Source: Neostapfia colusana
Lineage: Eukaryota; Streptophyta; Magnoliopsida; Poales; Poaceae
Direction: 5' to 3'
NCBI GenBank assembly: GCA_030760725.1
Contig: JASWHV010000001.1
Span: 22,503,928 to 22,567,927, forward strand
Length of the DNA: 64,000 nt
Program-made: the position numbers and the translations under genes
The notes under the pieces: generated by a model
The model's database searches: none
What the model was told of the DNA's origin: nothing
Seen by the model: the letters and a program-made list of their open reading frames with translations, nothing else
In this document: positions 1-12,300 of the stretch, one piece after another
Layout: every line of letters starts with the position of its first letter
Position numbering within the stretch: the stretch's first letter is position 1

Positions 1-20
1 TACTTGGCAACCGTAACCCC

Positions 21-965
21 CTACTCGGAGTAGAACTCGACCTCCTGTGGGTCGTCCTCCTCCGGTACCTCTGCTGGTGGCTCGGGGTCTACCACCTCTT
101 CTCCCATTCCAGGTTCTCCCATGGCTGGAAGACCCAAGACTACCGGTACGCCCAATACCGGGGGCACGAGGTCCTGCAATGCATGCACCTCGTCCATAGC
201 CTGGTTGTAGTCCTCTTCCCAGCCTTGTCCTTCCTCAATAGCGTCGTCCCGCTCTTGAGCAAGGTCCTCATTCTGCTGGGTTAGGGTCTGCACCAGCTCT
301 TGCAACGCCGCAATGTCAACACGGCTCTTCTTCTTTGCCTTCTTCAGACGACGCAACTGATTGTGTTGTTCATTCAGTCGCTTGATCGTCGGAAGGAGCA
401 CATTGCGGAGTGCACTGTGAGCACTCTCAAAATGATCTCCACGGTTTGTGCTCTCCTTGAGCTTGGTGGCGAGATGCTCCGTATGAACAGCTTGGCTGTC
501 CATCACAGCGTTTCCCGCCCTCATTTGGAGGCTGAGATTTGCCTCCGCGGGGTTGTACCTTGGGCAACTCGGGTTTGTTGCCTCTAGGTACCTCTCTTCC
601 CACACATGCTGAGCTCGTCCCTCCACCGGAACGAGTGCGTATGGAGTTCCCTCCATAGCCTGTACGTGTAGTTGGCAGAAACGTGACATAGTGTCACGGG
701 CTGCCACTTGCCACATCCCTTCCGGTTGTCTTCCTCTCACCGTGACGGTGAATGGCACCCAACCGGGTGGCGTAGGCCCTGCAGGAACCTCGACATGGAT
801 CGTCCACGTCTTGTTCCCCTCTTCGCCTTCTTCCTTGGCGAAGTATTGCGGCATCTGGTTGTACCCGAAATATTGGAGCATTAGCCACAATGCTCCCGGG
901 TAGCCGCTACGGTCAGAGCAGTGGGAAACTACCCACCCGTTCTCCAACCGTTTATCTGCTGCCAT
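21..965 (-). CDS. Extra ORF between leader and gag of El-1 (coiled-coil protein, unknown function)
   Basis: This is a 314-codon ORF with an ATG start at 963-965, lying between the 5' LTR and the expected gag. I recognise no catalytic motif. The N-terminal ~150 residues look globular and are rich in W, Y and C. A likely alpha-helical stretch follows around residues 160-265, including a basic patch (KKAKKKSR) and a heptad-like coiled coil. The last ~50 residues are proline- and acid-rich (EEDDPQEVEF). The layout matches the extra ORF of El-6 (45235-46014): folded N part, helical middle, acidic tail. The start codon directly follows TTTTTACAG, a good splice acceptor, so the ORF may be expressed from a spliced transcript. 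Additional ORFs are known in plant Ty3/gypsy elements, but their role is not established. The intact frame argues for fairly recent activity. Confidence 0.75.
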   Translation of the reverse strand: MAADKRLENGWVVSHCSDRSGYPGALWLMLQYFGYNQMPQYFAKEEGEEGNKTWTIHVEVPAGPTPPGWVPFTVTVRGRQPEGMWQVAARDTMSRFCQLHVQAMEGTPYALVPVEGRAQHVWEERYLEATNPSCPRYNPAEANLSLQMRAGNAVMDSQAVHTEHLATKLKESTNRGDHFESAHSALRNVLLPTIKRLNEQHNQLRRLKKAKKKSRVDIAALQELVQTLTQQNEDLAQERDDAIEEGQGWEEDYNQAMDEVHALQDLVPPVLGVPVVLGLPAMGEPGMGEEVVDPEPPAEVPEEDDPQEVEFYSE

Positions 966-2450
966 CTGTAAAAATATATTTGAGAAATGTCAAATATTTA
1001 TTTAAACAGTAAACCATTGAGTTATAACATAAGATATGTCATTGAACCCTTAACACTTGGAAACCTAGTTCAAATTTTTAAACAAATTTGACTGCTGATC
1101 TGCTGTTCCCATGACAGCCCTGACCAGTTTCCATATCAATCTGATTTAGGCCAGGTTAAAAGCAAAACCAGTCCTGGAGCTCAACATCAAAGTTAAAGTT
1201 AACTTCAATAGCTTTCCAGAAAGTATTTGGTTGGCCTAAGATCTGCTCTGGTTCAAAAGTTATGAGATGTCAAAGTTAACAGAATTTCTGGGAACAATTG
1301 GACAGCACCTCCCTGCCTTAGGTACTGATTTGATCCAAGAATTCCAGTTAATTCTGTTCCTAATCTGACAAAACTTTCTGTTACAAAGTTGTAACCCATC
1401 TCATAAGCTTCCCAGAACCACCTCATTTTCTATTTTTGGATTTTTATGCAGGAAGTTATGCTTAATTTACAGAGAGTCTACAGAGAGTCTTTGCTCCGTC
1501 CTGTTTTCTGGACAGTTTCAACTCTACTGCATTTTTCGAGTGGTTAAGGGATGAAACACCTCTGGAACTCAACAGAAAAGTTGTAAAGCTCCTCCAAAGC
1601 TTTCCAGAAATGTATCATACGACCCCAACCTCGAAAGAACTCAACCTCTAACCTCTGATTAACTTCAGCCTTGATTTAGCTGAAAACAGAGTGCTCTGTC
1701 CTTAACATCCTATAAGTTGAAAATTTATTAACTTTGAATATCCTGTTCAAGGGAAGGAGTTACATCAAGTTTTACTACTTTGGATCAAAACCTTCAAGTT
1801 TTTAAATGAAGTTGTTCATTTAGTTGGGTGTGACGTCGAGGCGTCACCAGATTATGTCGGTACTACGTCCTCACAAAGGAAAAACCTATACCGGATTTAG
1901 CCGGCTTCGTTAGTTCAGTGGCACTACTCGTCACTCGCACACGGATGCTACACGTCTACCGTTTCGTGGTAAGGCTACCTGCAGAAACTCAAACAATCAT
2001 CAGACTCGGCTGCACACCGAGCCCGGAATCCATACAGTTTGTACACCCGGCCGTCATCACTCGCCCGGATGTTCTCAAGCCAAACACGCCTTGAGTTACG
2101 TGTTCACGTTTCAGACCACGTGACGGGGTCTCCCATGTTGCACCACGCACGCCAGGGACAGACGTTGCTCGAATACCCCAAACGACATGAAGAGTCGTAG
2201 AGGATATCAAAGCGGGTCGGGTTACCTGCCACCCGTGGGGCTCCACCCTTCAGCTTGTGCGCACTGGTGGACAGCGCTTACGTGCACCCCCCAAGACATG
2301 AACGTCCCGAGATGCACGATTTTCCGACATAACAAATAGGTTAATATGCCACTTTCTATATGCTAATAACATCCTTATACGGGCTACTAACTCGTTCCTC
2401 ACTGGATTTTTGAAAAAGAAGACCTTTGTACTGTGTTAAACCTCAAGCGA
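966..2450 (-). other. Leader of El-1 between primer site and extra ORF
   Basis: No convincing ORF is present. The stretch is AT-rich near the ORF (about 966-1830) and more mixed near the primer site. It ends against the ORF with a pyrimidine-rich acceptor-like sequence. El-4 and El-5 have equivalent leaders of 1.6-1.8 kb. Packaging or translation signals may lie here, but none can be identified by eye. Confidence 0.7.
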
Positions 2451-2462
2451 GCTCTGATACCA
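2451..2462 (-). promoter_or_regulatory. Primer binding site (initiator Met tRNA) of El-1
   Basis: On the minus strand this reads TGGTATCAGAGC, the standard complement to the 3' end of plant initiator tRNA-Met. It lies three bases inside the 5' LTR end. Confidence 0.93.
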
Positions 2463-2465
2463 CGC

Positions 2466-5400
2466 TGACACGACCCCACTGGTCCTGTCGAGCCAGGATC
2501 ACGCTGAGGGGTGCTGCGTTGCACAACACCGTATAACACACGTCAAAGGTACAAAGCGGAAGCGGAAGCTTTATTACATAAACAAGTTTATTAACATGTT
2601 TACATCAAAATAAGTTTAGTCCACACTCGCGGGCGTAGACTAAGCATCAAGTGCACGTTCAGCCCTCGAACGTGTCCTTGCTAGCACACACGCACACTAA
2701 CTCTGCGGCGTGCACGACTCCCACTCGACGGGGTTCCCCTCCTGGGGTTCCGTCTCCTCTTCGGGAGTCCCTTCCTCATAGAACCCTGCAAAAGCTTCAA
2801 ACACAAGCAGTGAGCACGAAGGCTCAGCAAGTCTGACCCGTCTCACCTAAACATGGAACTTCTACATGAGGGTAATGGGTTGCATGAGGTAAAAATCATT
2901 TCCGCAAAGACTCGCCTAATTAGTAGAACCTTACTTTCAAGTTTTAGCAGCAGGTTGTGGAGAACCTTACGCTAAGGCACATGAGAGAGCCGCAATCAAA
3001 CAAGAAACGCATTTCTCTCATGTACTTTGCCCAAAGTTGAAAAGAACTTTAGTTAGCACTAAGCTACAACATATCATTAACAATCAATATCCAACTTTCA
3101 ATCAGCAACATTTTAACATGTAACTAGCCTGTTCTTTCTACGTCACGGTACAGTGAACAAGTGGTACTCACTGACCGCGAGGGACGGCGATTATAATCGA
3201 TTTACACCTGCAGGGTTACCCGAACAACCCGTCACGTACGCCCGTACTCGATGTTGCCTACAACAACCATCACGGACGCCGTACGCGACTACCTTTCACC
3301 CGTTAGCCAAATATTGAACCGGTCCCATCGTCCCGAGCAAGAGGTCCCTGCACGCGCATCTCTGTGCCGCCAGCTGATTTACACCTCGAGCTCTCAACCT
3401 ACCCTCTGAACGACGGGCAATGCCTCAATACCCAGCTACCCGAGTTACATCAGTTTCCCGGTTCCCATATAGCCGGTAGGTCTTCGGTACTGTTCTAGCT
3501 TGTTCAACAGGCCCGCACACGGCTCGGTCCTCAATCGACACAAGCGGAGCTACAGCACACAGGCCCCAAAGTCCTGCTGCCCTTACTCTCCGCTCGGTCT
3601 CATTTTCTTGCCATGTGTTTCATGTGCTATCTCTACCCGAGCAATGTGCCTCTAGCCTATTCTCGCGAGTATTTTCAACTACTCGACTTGTACCGAATCC
3701 TACTCTATCCTAGCAATGCAGTGGCTAACGGGGTTTTCAATCCTAAACCCAACCCGTGGTTTTCTTGGCTATGCAGTTGGATTTCCAAACAAGACTCTAA
3801 TGCACAGAACAAAGGAAACAAGTATGTGCTCAAAACAATAAAAATTTGTAAAAAGGTTAATGCAAACCGGGGCTTGCCTTGCTGCTCTTGGTCGTAGGCT
3901 AGCTGTTCCTCCGGAGTAACGAAGTCTAGGACTTCGGGTTCCTCCTCGACCTTAGCGACTACATGATAGAACAATACATGTATTAATTTAATGCATTTGT
4001 ATTAAGTTGGAAGTTGTGAAGTCTATAACCTTTGCTAGACAGACCTAATGACTGTGAAACTTTTACTGTGGCTTGGTTACAACCTAAACAGAGACTTGGT
4101 CAAGTTTTAGTTGCAGCAAAGCTCAATTGAGCCCTCCACAATTAATTATGTCCTTGACCTTAATTACAGGCTTTTAGGGTATTCTAAGGATTTTCATGAG
4201 ACAAACTATGACTTTCTGAAAACTAGATTTTCAGAGGGTTCTAATGGAGTTGGTCTTACTTAATTTGGAAGTCTCTAACTAAAGATATGAGCTAAACAAT
4301 TTCAGAGAAAATTCTGAAAATGTTTCTGAACATTTTCTATTTTCTCTGGAACAGTTTTACTAATCACACCATTAGGTGGACTAAATGAGCTCAAATGGAT
4401 CTGAAATTTTTATGGTAGTTCAAGGATATTTTGGTGAACATCCCAGAAAAATTTCAGGATTTTTCTCCAAAGGATTCTCCAGTTAAAATTCCTAACAGTT
4501 TAAACTTTAAGGAATTAATTCTGGAGAATTAAGGAATTTCATGAAGTGAAACTTGATTTTCTGGAAAGTACTCAGAGAGCTGAACCCAGCAAAATTTGGT
4601 TCACTCGATTTGGAGCTTTCTAGCCAAAGTTATAAGGATTTGAAGTTTGAAGGAAATCTGAAAATCGGGGAAAAGTTTAAACTCGCGCGTGGGCCCAGGG
4701 GACACGCGTCGCACGCCGAAGCGACAGCACACCGCGGCCCACAAGGATTTTGCGCGCCAGCACACCCGATCCCGGCCGCAGCCGGATCCCGATTCAAAAT
4801 ATCGGCCGCTGACAGCTGGGGTCCACCCCCTTCTTCAACCTCGCGACACCCGCGCTCCGCCGCCGAGGGACCTCGACGGAGAGCTCGCCGCCGGCTGCTG
4901 TACAGCTTCAAACTTCTTGATTCTGGCCGCCCCTGCCTACTTTTACTTGGGGAACATGATCCGAGGGTCAGCTGCTCATGACAACGGCCGGAGCATGGTC
5001 GGCGACGAGCCGCCATATCGGAACGACTTCGGCCATGTCGGCTGACTCTCCTAGTACCTCAGCTACTTGGGAAATCGGTCGGGGAGCATCAGTGGACCTC
5101 AGAGAAGGTCGACATGAACTCGGGGCAGCTCGGGGAAGGCCCGAAATAGGTCCTCACCGTGCGCCCGATACCCCCCGTGCGTTCCGCCATTAGTAGACCT
5201 TGAATTACGCCGGGCACAGAAGTTCTCCGGCCCAGAGTTGTGAAGGCAACTTGTGCGTCACCGTGTCTAGTTCGTGTGGGAGTGGCCTGAGGCCCTCTAA
5301 TCCTTTCTAGAGCACGAATTAAACAGAATCGTACCCGAGGGTCGTTCTGCACACAGAAAGGGGAAAAGTGGAAATTCGCCGCCGGTGAGCAACCACTCGA

Positions 5401-6510
5401 GCTGTGGCTCGGGGATGAGCAGCACCGATCACTTGCGCGTCCAAGGGTGCCTTGGCTCGGGCGTGACAACGCCCAGGTTGGGCTGTCCACGAGAGCCCGA
5501 GGTGCGGCGGTTTCCAGTTCCGAGTTTGATCTTTCGGCACAGCCGATATCACTCGGTTTCAATCGATTTCTATCAATGGGAAGGATGGAGGATGGTCGCT
5601 AGTACCTGGCTGGGACCCTGGAGTGGAAAGAGGAAGCTGCGATCAGCTCGATCCAGCAGGAACTCGAGCGCCGGTGATGGCAGTGGAGAAATGGATCGTG
5701 CACGTCGGCAGCTCGGGGAATGGCGACTGAAGCACGCCGGGGAGGGAATAAATAGGCCGGTCGGCCGGTCTCCGGCTTGGGGCACGCAGCAGGAGCTGGC
5801 GCCGGCTGCCCCCTTCGGTGGCGCGCGCGCACAACAGCCGGGAACCGACTGAACTGTGGTTCAGTCGGTTTGCTTTGAGGCTGAGGCTGACATGTGGGTC
5901 CCACTCCTCTTTTAACCTCTGAAATTTATTCCTAACAGCTGTGGTAAACAGTGAACCCTATTCTACCCTTGGCAACTCAAATTATTCACCCAAGAGCCAT
6001 TTGAATTGATCAAAGTTCAAATGAGGTTTGGTTTGAATGAATTTCAGCACAAGTGCAGTTTGAAATTCAAATAAAGTTTGAATTTCTCCCCCTTAGCTCA
6101 TGTCAAGATCAACTCCAAATGGAGTGAAAATTGGTGTGTGAGCTCACAAAAATGTGCTGAGCAAGAATATGCCTTCCACTTTTAAATTCAGTGGGTGAAA
6201 ACAGTTTGAATTTGAATATGTTTTCAAACTGCCCCTTTCCTATCTACACCCAAGATGACCTCAAAAATGTTTTGAATTTGGGTGAAACTTGGCATGGACA
6301 TCCTTGGCAAAGTGTAGGAGTTTTCATATGTCCAGCCCATCTATATCACATGTGGGAAGTACCACTTTTGTAATGTGTGAGTTTGTTCCCTAATGAGCAT
6401 GTTGATAATTGTTACTTGCTCTTTATTTGTGTTCATCATTTTTCCTCAAATGAGGTGTGTGGTGTGGTGATGAACACTGCAAATGAGTGTCAAAAACTGA
6501 GGCCCTTACA
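2466..6510 (-). repeat. 5' LTR of El-1 (4045 bp)
   Basis: The LTR runs TGACAC...CTTACA on the plus strand. Composition is bipartite, with AT-rich parts around a CpG-rich block (about 4680-5860) that probably holds the promoter. AATAAA (minus strand) is at 2570-2575. The GC block contains several short ORF shadows with no conservation in the other families, and I do not call them genes. Confidence 0.9.
2697..3958 (-). other. Exon-like blocks A and B inside the El-1 LTR
   Basis: Block A (3958 down to 3878, 81 nt) follows the acceptor CATGTAG and ends at AAG|GCAAGC, a GC-type donor. It starts and ends in phase 1 and encodes an acidic peptide containing PEVLDF and PEEQLA. Block B (2785 down to 2697) follows the acceptor TTTTGCAG, starts in phase 1, encodes an E-rich peptide ending EWESCTPQS and then has TAG. 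AATAAA lies about 120 nt beyond the stop. The same pair, with the same phases, occurs in every other chromovirus LTR here. No start codon was found. Splicing and translation are inferred. Confidence 0.55.
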
Positions 6511-7085
6511 GAAATCCTAGGAAGAACTTCAATTCCCCCATCATTGACATCTCGAACCTTTCGGTCATTATCTTTGAAAACTCATCAAAAAAGCTTTGTT
6601 AGTAGAACCAAATATAATGTCATTGACATATATTTGGCACACGAATAGATCATCATTAAAATGCTTAGTGGAGAGTGTATAGTCGGCCTTTCCTATCCTA
6701 AAACAATTTTTAATAAGAAAGTCTCTAAGACACTCATACCAAGCTCTAGGAGCTTGTTTGAGGCCATAGAGGGCTTTCCAAAGTTTAAAGACATGGTTAG
6801 GATACTTATCGTCCTCAAATCCGGGTGGTTGCTCCACGTACACTTCCTCCTTGATCGGATCGTTGAGGAAAGCGCTTTTCACATCCATTTGGTATAGCTT
6901 GAAATCATGGTGAAAACAAAAGCAAGCAAGATACGAATTGATTCAAGCCTAGCTACGGGAGCAAAAGTTTCATCATAATCCAAACCTTCTACTTGTGCAT
7001 ATCCTTTTGCAACAAGTCTTGCCTTGTTTCTTTTTACAACCCCATACTCGTCTTGCTTGTTGCGGAATACCCACATGGTTCCCAC
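6511..7085 (-). pseudogene. El-2 reverse transcriptase fragment
   Basis: Reading on the minus strand, two frames give typical copia RT blocks. 7085-6879 has DETFAPVARLESIR. 6888-6568 has MDVKSAFLN, YVEQPPGFED, LYGLKQAPRAWYE and the active-site region. The active site reads YVNDIIF, so one of the two catalytic aspartates of YVDD is replaced by asparagine. The frame changes at about 6880-6890 and again before 6568. The C-terminal RT and RNase H are missing, cut away by El-1. No function is expected. Confidence 0.88.
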
Positions 7086-7700
7086 AACATTTGCGTTGGG
7101 TCACTTCACAAGTTCCCACACTTGATTTCTTTCAAAATTATTGGGTTCCTTGGCCACCACCCAATCCGGATCTTGTAGTGCTTCTTCTACCTTGCGGGGC
7201 TCCAAGGAGGAAACAAAATAGTAATGTTTTACAAAAGTTAGCCATTAGAGAGCGAGTGGTCACCCCTTTGGAGATATCTCCTAGTATGTTGTCGACAGGA
7301 TGATCCCGTTGAACACTTTATTGCACTCTTGGATGAGGTGGTTGAACTCTTTGATCTTCATCTTCATTGTCGCTCTTTTTTTCATCTCCCCCTTGATCCA
7401 ATCCTCCTTCTTGACTTTGATCGTTTTGATCTTGTTGAGGTTGACCTTGCTCATCTTGAGCTTGATCATGAGAGGGAGACATATCTTTGTTTATTGGGTG
7501 ATCATTTGAGTCATGGGGATGTTCTTGAGGAAAAATGTCTCCAAGTGCCATCCTTTTAAGTGCTTCTTGTGGAGTCTCTTCTCTATCTAGCACACTTTGA
7601 TCAATTTGCTCCACTTGGGAGCCATTAGTCTCATCAAAAACTACGTCTCTCGCTATTTCAACAATTCCGGAGGATTTGTTGAAGACACGATAGGCGTAGG
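7086..7700 (-). pseudogene. El-2 linker between integrase and reverse transcriptase
   Basis: The frame 7700-7318 begins with AYRVFNKSSGIVE and DVVFDETNGSQ, the conserved segment after the integrase core in Opie/SIRE-type copia polyproteins. A low-complexity D/Q/E-rich linker follows. A stop ends it at 7318, although related coding sequence continues toward 7086 in other frames. The segment is a decayed piece of the El-2 polyprotein. Apparent coding upstream of 7700 in the same frame is only translation of the El-3 LTR. Confidence 0.8.
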
Positions 7701-9228
7701 TGTAGGATCGAAGAGCACGTGAAAAGCTACCAGAGGGGGGTGAATGATAGATTAAAACTTTTCGCAGCGGAAACAACAAAAACCCCTCAGCAAAAATCAA
7801 TCGGTTAAAGAAACCATGTGTGCAAGTGTTTTCAAACGTGTTCAACCGTGACAAATCAAGTAGAGAGGTAGAGAATCAAGTCACGGATCTAATGCAACAA
7901 GAATCACTTGAAAACACGAAGTAAAACTTGAGATACGATCAAAACATTAAACGAAGATCAATCTGTTCTACCCGATATAAAACAGATCTGCAACGCTGCA
8001 AAGAAACTCGTGTATCTCAAAAACTACAGATCCGAAGCTCGTGAAAATTTCACAGATGATAGATAATTGAGTTTTGAAGACAACCCAAAAAGAATCACGT
8101 CAATCGGATATGTAAAACTCGAGTTATGAACGAAATACGGAAGCAACGTCGTTCTGTTCAGAAACTCGGCGAGAAAGACTTGACGAAAAACAAGTCGGAC
8201 GAACAAGGCACAAAAGCTCCTCGAAACTATGAACTTTATTCAATAGAAACACAAGAGGAACAGCCCAAAGTTCTCTACCCACGAGAGCTCTGGCCTCCCT
8301 TGCTTTTATAGCCAGCCCTCAGTCTAATCAATCCAATCTAGGACTCCTACTCCTAATTGGACTCGTATCCTAACTTACCATAACTGCTCAGGACTCTCCT
8401 ATTCGCAGATAGAAGCAATCGTGAGACTTCCAAACACCTTAGGAACGTCCTAAACATTCCTAAAACAACTCAAATTCGTGACCCACACGAAATCTTATCA
8501 TAAGCAACTCAAAACTTTCCATATTTGAGTCAAACACGACTCAGCCGCAGCCTGAGTCCATAACCTAGTCGGTTGGACCTTTCCGACCAATTCTTTACGT
8601 CCACATCTCTTCATCACGCCTTGGAACAATGTTGCCACGTCCATGCACTCCTTGCACACATGCAAACACCTTCCAACGACGTACACACAACCTTCATATG
8701 CACTGCCCTTGATCCAAACATGTTGCGCGACCTCCCGATCAACTCAACCACAGCTCCTCCCGAACTTGGTTGTTGGAACCTCATCTCCTCCCTGAGACTA
8801 GTCCAAGGATCCCGTCACCAGCCATGTCTTGAACTCAAGCAACACCTGCACATGAATAAACAACCAATTCTTCCGAGCACAAGTCCTCGACTTGACTCAC
8901 GTTAGTTTGAAAACCACAACACCTTACATGAGCACGTCACATAAGCATGTTGCAAACCATATCAAATGATAACAGCCATAACCACCAAAACACACCAAAA
9001 ACTTAGCAAATTAATACTATGCAAACCTTCCCATAAAGCAAGTTTGAAACATTGCGAGTTAAAAGCAAAAACAAGACGCTGCAGTTCTACGAGTTGAACT
9101 TCACGGGAGCTCCCTAAAAACAAGCTCCGGACCTCACAGAAGAATGTTTTGGCAATATTCAAAACTTTGAATGTTAACGCTAACTTTTATCCTAATTGCC
9201 AATGTATTCAGCACACATAGGTCTCACA
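7701..9228 (-). repeat. 3' LTR of El-3 (1528 bp)
   Basis: The LTR begins TGTAGGATCG at 7701 and ends GTCTCACA at 9228, with a polypurine tract directly beyond. Its first ~410 bp match 60768-61181 with a few substitutions, which pairs the two LTRs. ORFs in it are shadows. Confidence 0.88.
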
Positions 9229-9360
9229 ATCTCCCCCTTGATGAATGCATTGGCAACACCAATTAAAATCCGAACATTGGCTTATGAAAAGTTTTGAAAA
9301 GATTTGAAAACTCATTTCTCCCCCTTTATTAATTTCTCCCCATTTTCTAAAATCAGAGAA
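9229..9360 (-). promoter_or_regulatory. Polypurine tracts next to the El-3 3' LTR
   Basis: On the minus strand a tract AAGGGGGAG (about 9231-9239) abuts the LTR and would prime plus-strand DNA synthesis. A second and third purine tract lie about 90-110 bp further in (around 9320-9350). More copies occur at 23730 and 51789, beyond the insertions. Multiple tracts of this kind are a known Sirevirus trait. Confidence 0.75.
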
Positions 9361-9365
9361 GGAAG

Positions 9366-12300
9366 TGTGGGGACCACCCCGTGGTTCACCCACTCCAGGA
9401 TCGCATAGGGTGGTGCCGTGCGATGCGGCACCCAACAGCACACACGAAAAGAATAAAGGATAACATACAAAATTTTATTTGATATAAACCAGCGGAAGTC
9501 TTTTTACAAAACCTATTCATACAGCGGAAGTAATATACATATAAGGCCTCTCATCCTAACTATGCAAAAGTGCAGCCGTCCAGCCCGGGGACGCTACACA
9601 CTAGCAGCATGGAACCGGAGACTCACGGCGGCGTGCAGGGCTCCAGCTTGGCCGTGTACCCCGACGGGGGCATCGCCTCATCCTCGGAACCTCCCTCATA
9701 ACTCTCACCTGCATACAGCTCAAAATATTGCAACCGTGAGCACGATGGCTCAGCAAGTCTTAACCGTCAAACCTAGGCATGGAACTCTACGTGCAAGGAT
9801 GTATAAGGTAGGAAAGGTTTTTGCAAGAAAGACACGCCTATAAGTTGATCCTTACTTTCAGTTTTATAGCAGCAGATTCATGTGCCTTAGGCAACCCTCA
9901 CATCGGAAGTCCACAATCAAACAAGAAACGCTTTCCTCCGATGTGGTGATGCCCAAAGTGGAATATAAACTTAATTAGCTCTATATCTACAGCAATCAAG
10001 GTATGCAAGACATTAAGATCAATACAGCATTTTCAGTTGGCTTATTTCACTTCTTACTACGTCACAGCGCAGTGAACAAGCGGGTACTCAAATAACCGCG
10101 AGGGACGGTGATTGCAATCAAGACACACCCGGATAACACGTCACATACACCCACTTTCAGAAGCGTGATTCCACACCCCTTCCTACTCTGTTGTATGCAA
10201 CAACCTTTCAAAGGCAACCCAAATGCCGAACCGGTCCATCCGTAACGGGTAGGAGGTCCCCGCATGGAGCGTGACTGTGCCCACCGGCAGATTTACACCT
10301 TGCTACCCTCAACTCACTCCTATTTACGGTTGGGTAAGCCTCGACACCCAGGTTAACCAATTACATCGGTTTCCTGGTTCCCATATGCCAGTATGCATCC
10401 GGTACTGTTCGATACTTGTCTAGCAGGGCCGCACACGGACGGTCCTCAACCGAAACCAACAGGGCTACGCACGTGAGACCTCTGCTCACTGCTTCCTATC
10501 CCCCCTGCTGGGTCTCATTTTCATAACTTAAGCCATTATCTACCTCTTTTCTTCCCGTGTGATAAGTACTATCTCGCGAGTAGCTTCCAACTACTCGTCT
10601 TCTACCGGAATCCTATACATTAGCATGGCATTCTCTACTCGTCGAGTCTGTAAACTACCCAACCCACCATAGGATTTTAAGAGGCTATGCAAGTGGGGTT
10701 TCAATCACCCTAACTCTAATGCAAACATTCAACCTAGACATAAATGATAATAGAATACATGTATAAAAGGTAGTTAAGTGCAAACCGGGGCTTGCCTGGT
10801 TGCGAGTTAAACGGAAAGTCAGCTTCTGGTGGGAGGACGTCCAAGGGCTCCGGCGTATCCTCAACTTCGGTCACTATTATGAAATGTAATAAAATACATG
10901 TATAAGTATTAAGGATTTATAAGAATTGGACTTCTATTTATAGCTACTGCTATTTAAAATCCTTAATTGGCTTTGGGATTTTTACAGTGGATATTAGACT
11001 CTCTAAGGATGATTTGAGTCAAATTTGAAGACATGTCATTGCACAATGTAGTCTTTAAATTTCCTACAAGTACAATGCTTCTCTGAATTTTGAGCCCAAT
11101 TCAGGAGCTTTGACATAGCTAATGGTGGAAGATCTGATTTGGGTAAGTCTCTATGGTTCTAACAAAATTTGTTTCACCATTTTTGGAGCTACCATCAGAG
11201 GGATATGAATTTTTGAAGTTGGATAGGAGTTCTGAAAAGTTTTCTGTTTAAATTGAATTTTCCAAATAAAAGCTGAACATGGGAAGGTAATTTGACCTAG
11301 CAAATGAACTCTAATGAAGCCCAATTTTTTACTGGAGATCAGTATCTATGAAGAGGATTTGCTGCCCAAATTTGGGAATATTTCATAAAGAATTGCTCCT
11401 GTAATAAATCCCTAAAGATTTACTAAAAACAATTCTACAGAAATTCCTGGGCATTTTCATAGCCAAAATTTGGTTTCTCTGTGAAGTACTCCTCATGAGG
11501 AACCCAACAAAATTGGTCTCACTCTTTTTGGAGTTTTCTACACCAAGTTATGGCCTTGTAAAGATCAGCTAATTCCTGGAATTATTTCTAATAGAAACTT
11601 CAAATAATTGGGCTGGGCCCACTGGTTTAATTCGGACCAGTCAGATTTTAGCAACACCGGGGGCTACGGGGTTATTCCCGCGCAGCCGCACCAGATCTGG
11701 CGCCACAAACCGATCCTCGCGCGAACCCGTAGGCTGACCGGTGGGACCGGCCCTCCTTCGTCTTCCTCGCGCTGCCCGCGCCTCCCTCGGCGGTGCACGC
11801 CGGCGAGGCTTGCCGGGACAGAGTTCCTGTGGTCCAAACTTCGTCAAACTCGCCGCCTGTGAGTTCTACACCGTGCTGAACACGATGGTGGGGTCGGGGG
11901 CCGATGACAACGGCCGGAAAGGTGCTTGCACCGGCGACCATGTCGAACCTTACTTCGGCGACCTTGCTCTCCCTCAACCGTGGGTCTTTCGGGCTAGGGT
12001 TTGCTCCAAAAGCACCAGTGTCCCATGGACATCCTCGACCCATAGCTCGTTCCCCCTGGAACCCACCAGAGATGAGACCTCACCGGCGACCCGAGCCCGC
12101 AAAACTCCGGCGGCGACAAAAACTCGGTACCTGGCATCTCTACTTGATCGTTTGAGCTGCTAGGACTTCGGGAAGATGCGCAAGCATGTGCTGGAGCTAC
12201 TCTAAGCTCATCTAGCGCGGAGCTACCCCGAGCACAACGAATTTCTTTGAAGGGTCCTCGGGTTTCTATAGAACCGCCGGCGCCAAACTTCAAAATACTC

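Larger units (their letters stand above)
1..6510 (-). mobile_element. El-1: 5' part of a Ty3/gypsy chromovirus-like LTR retrotransposon
   Basis: On the minus strand the order is 5' LTR (2466-6510), a primer site for initiator-Met tRNA (2451-2462), a 1.5 kb leader and an extra ORF (21-965). Gag, pol and the 3' LTR lie beyond the left edge. The LTR ends are TG and CA. The right flank GAAAT (6511-6515) should be one copy of the target duplication, but the other copy is outside. The element interrupts the reverse transcriptase of copia fragment El-2. Assignment to the chromovirus group is an inference: the LTR carries the same exon-like blocks and conserved intronic segment as El-4 and El-5, which do encode chromodomains. 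Confidence 0.85.
6511..7700 (-). mobile_element. El-2: internal fragment of a Ty1/copia (Sirevirus-like) element
   Basis: This is copia pol sequence on the minus strand. It is cut on the left by El-1, inside the RT just after a FFLGF motif, and on the right by the LTR of El-3 at 7701. The rest of El-2 must lie outside the window on both sides. The last five bases, GTAGG (7696-7700), should be one copy of the El-3 target duplication. El-2 is the oldest layer of the stack. Confidence 0.85.

Noticed and set aside
5745..5760. AATAAATA / TATTTATT in the El-1 LTR as TATA box or poly(A) signal
   Set aside because: The position within the GC-rich block is suggestive for the minus strand, but the motif is not shared with the other families and the transcription start is unknown.
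4553..5904. Cluster of overlapping ORFs on both strands in the El-1 LTR
   Set aside because: A GC-rich block opens several frames at once. None is conserved in the other LTR families and most lack an ATG.
9562..9843. 93-codon plus-strand ORF, identical at 19803-20084
   Set aside because: It is antisense to the LTR exon B region and its identity comes from the LTR duplication. No conservation in other families.
11608..12293. Several 80-140 codon ORFs repeated at 21853-22538
   Set aside because: The repetition only reflects the two LTRs of El-4. Frames overlap on both strands in GC-rich sequence. One minus-strand ORF (starts 12043 and 22288) is mentioned as a possible first exon but is not called.
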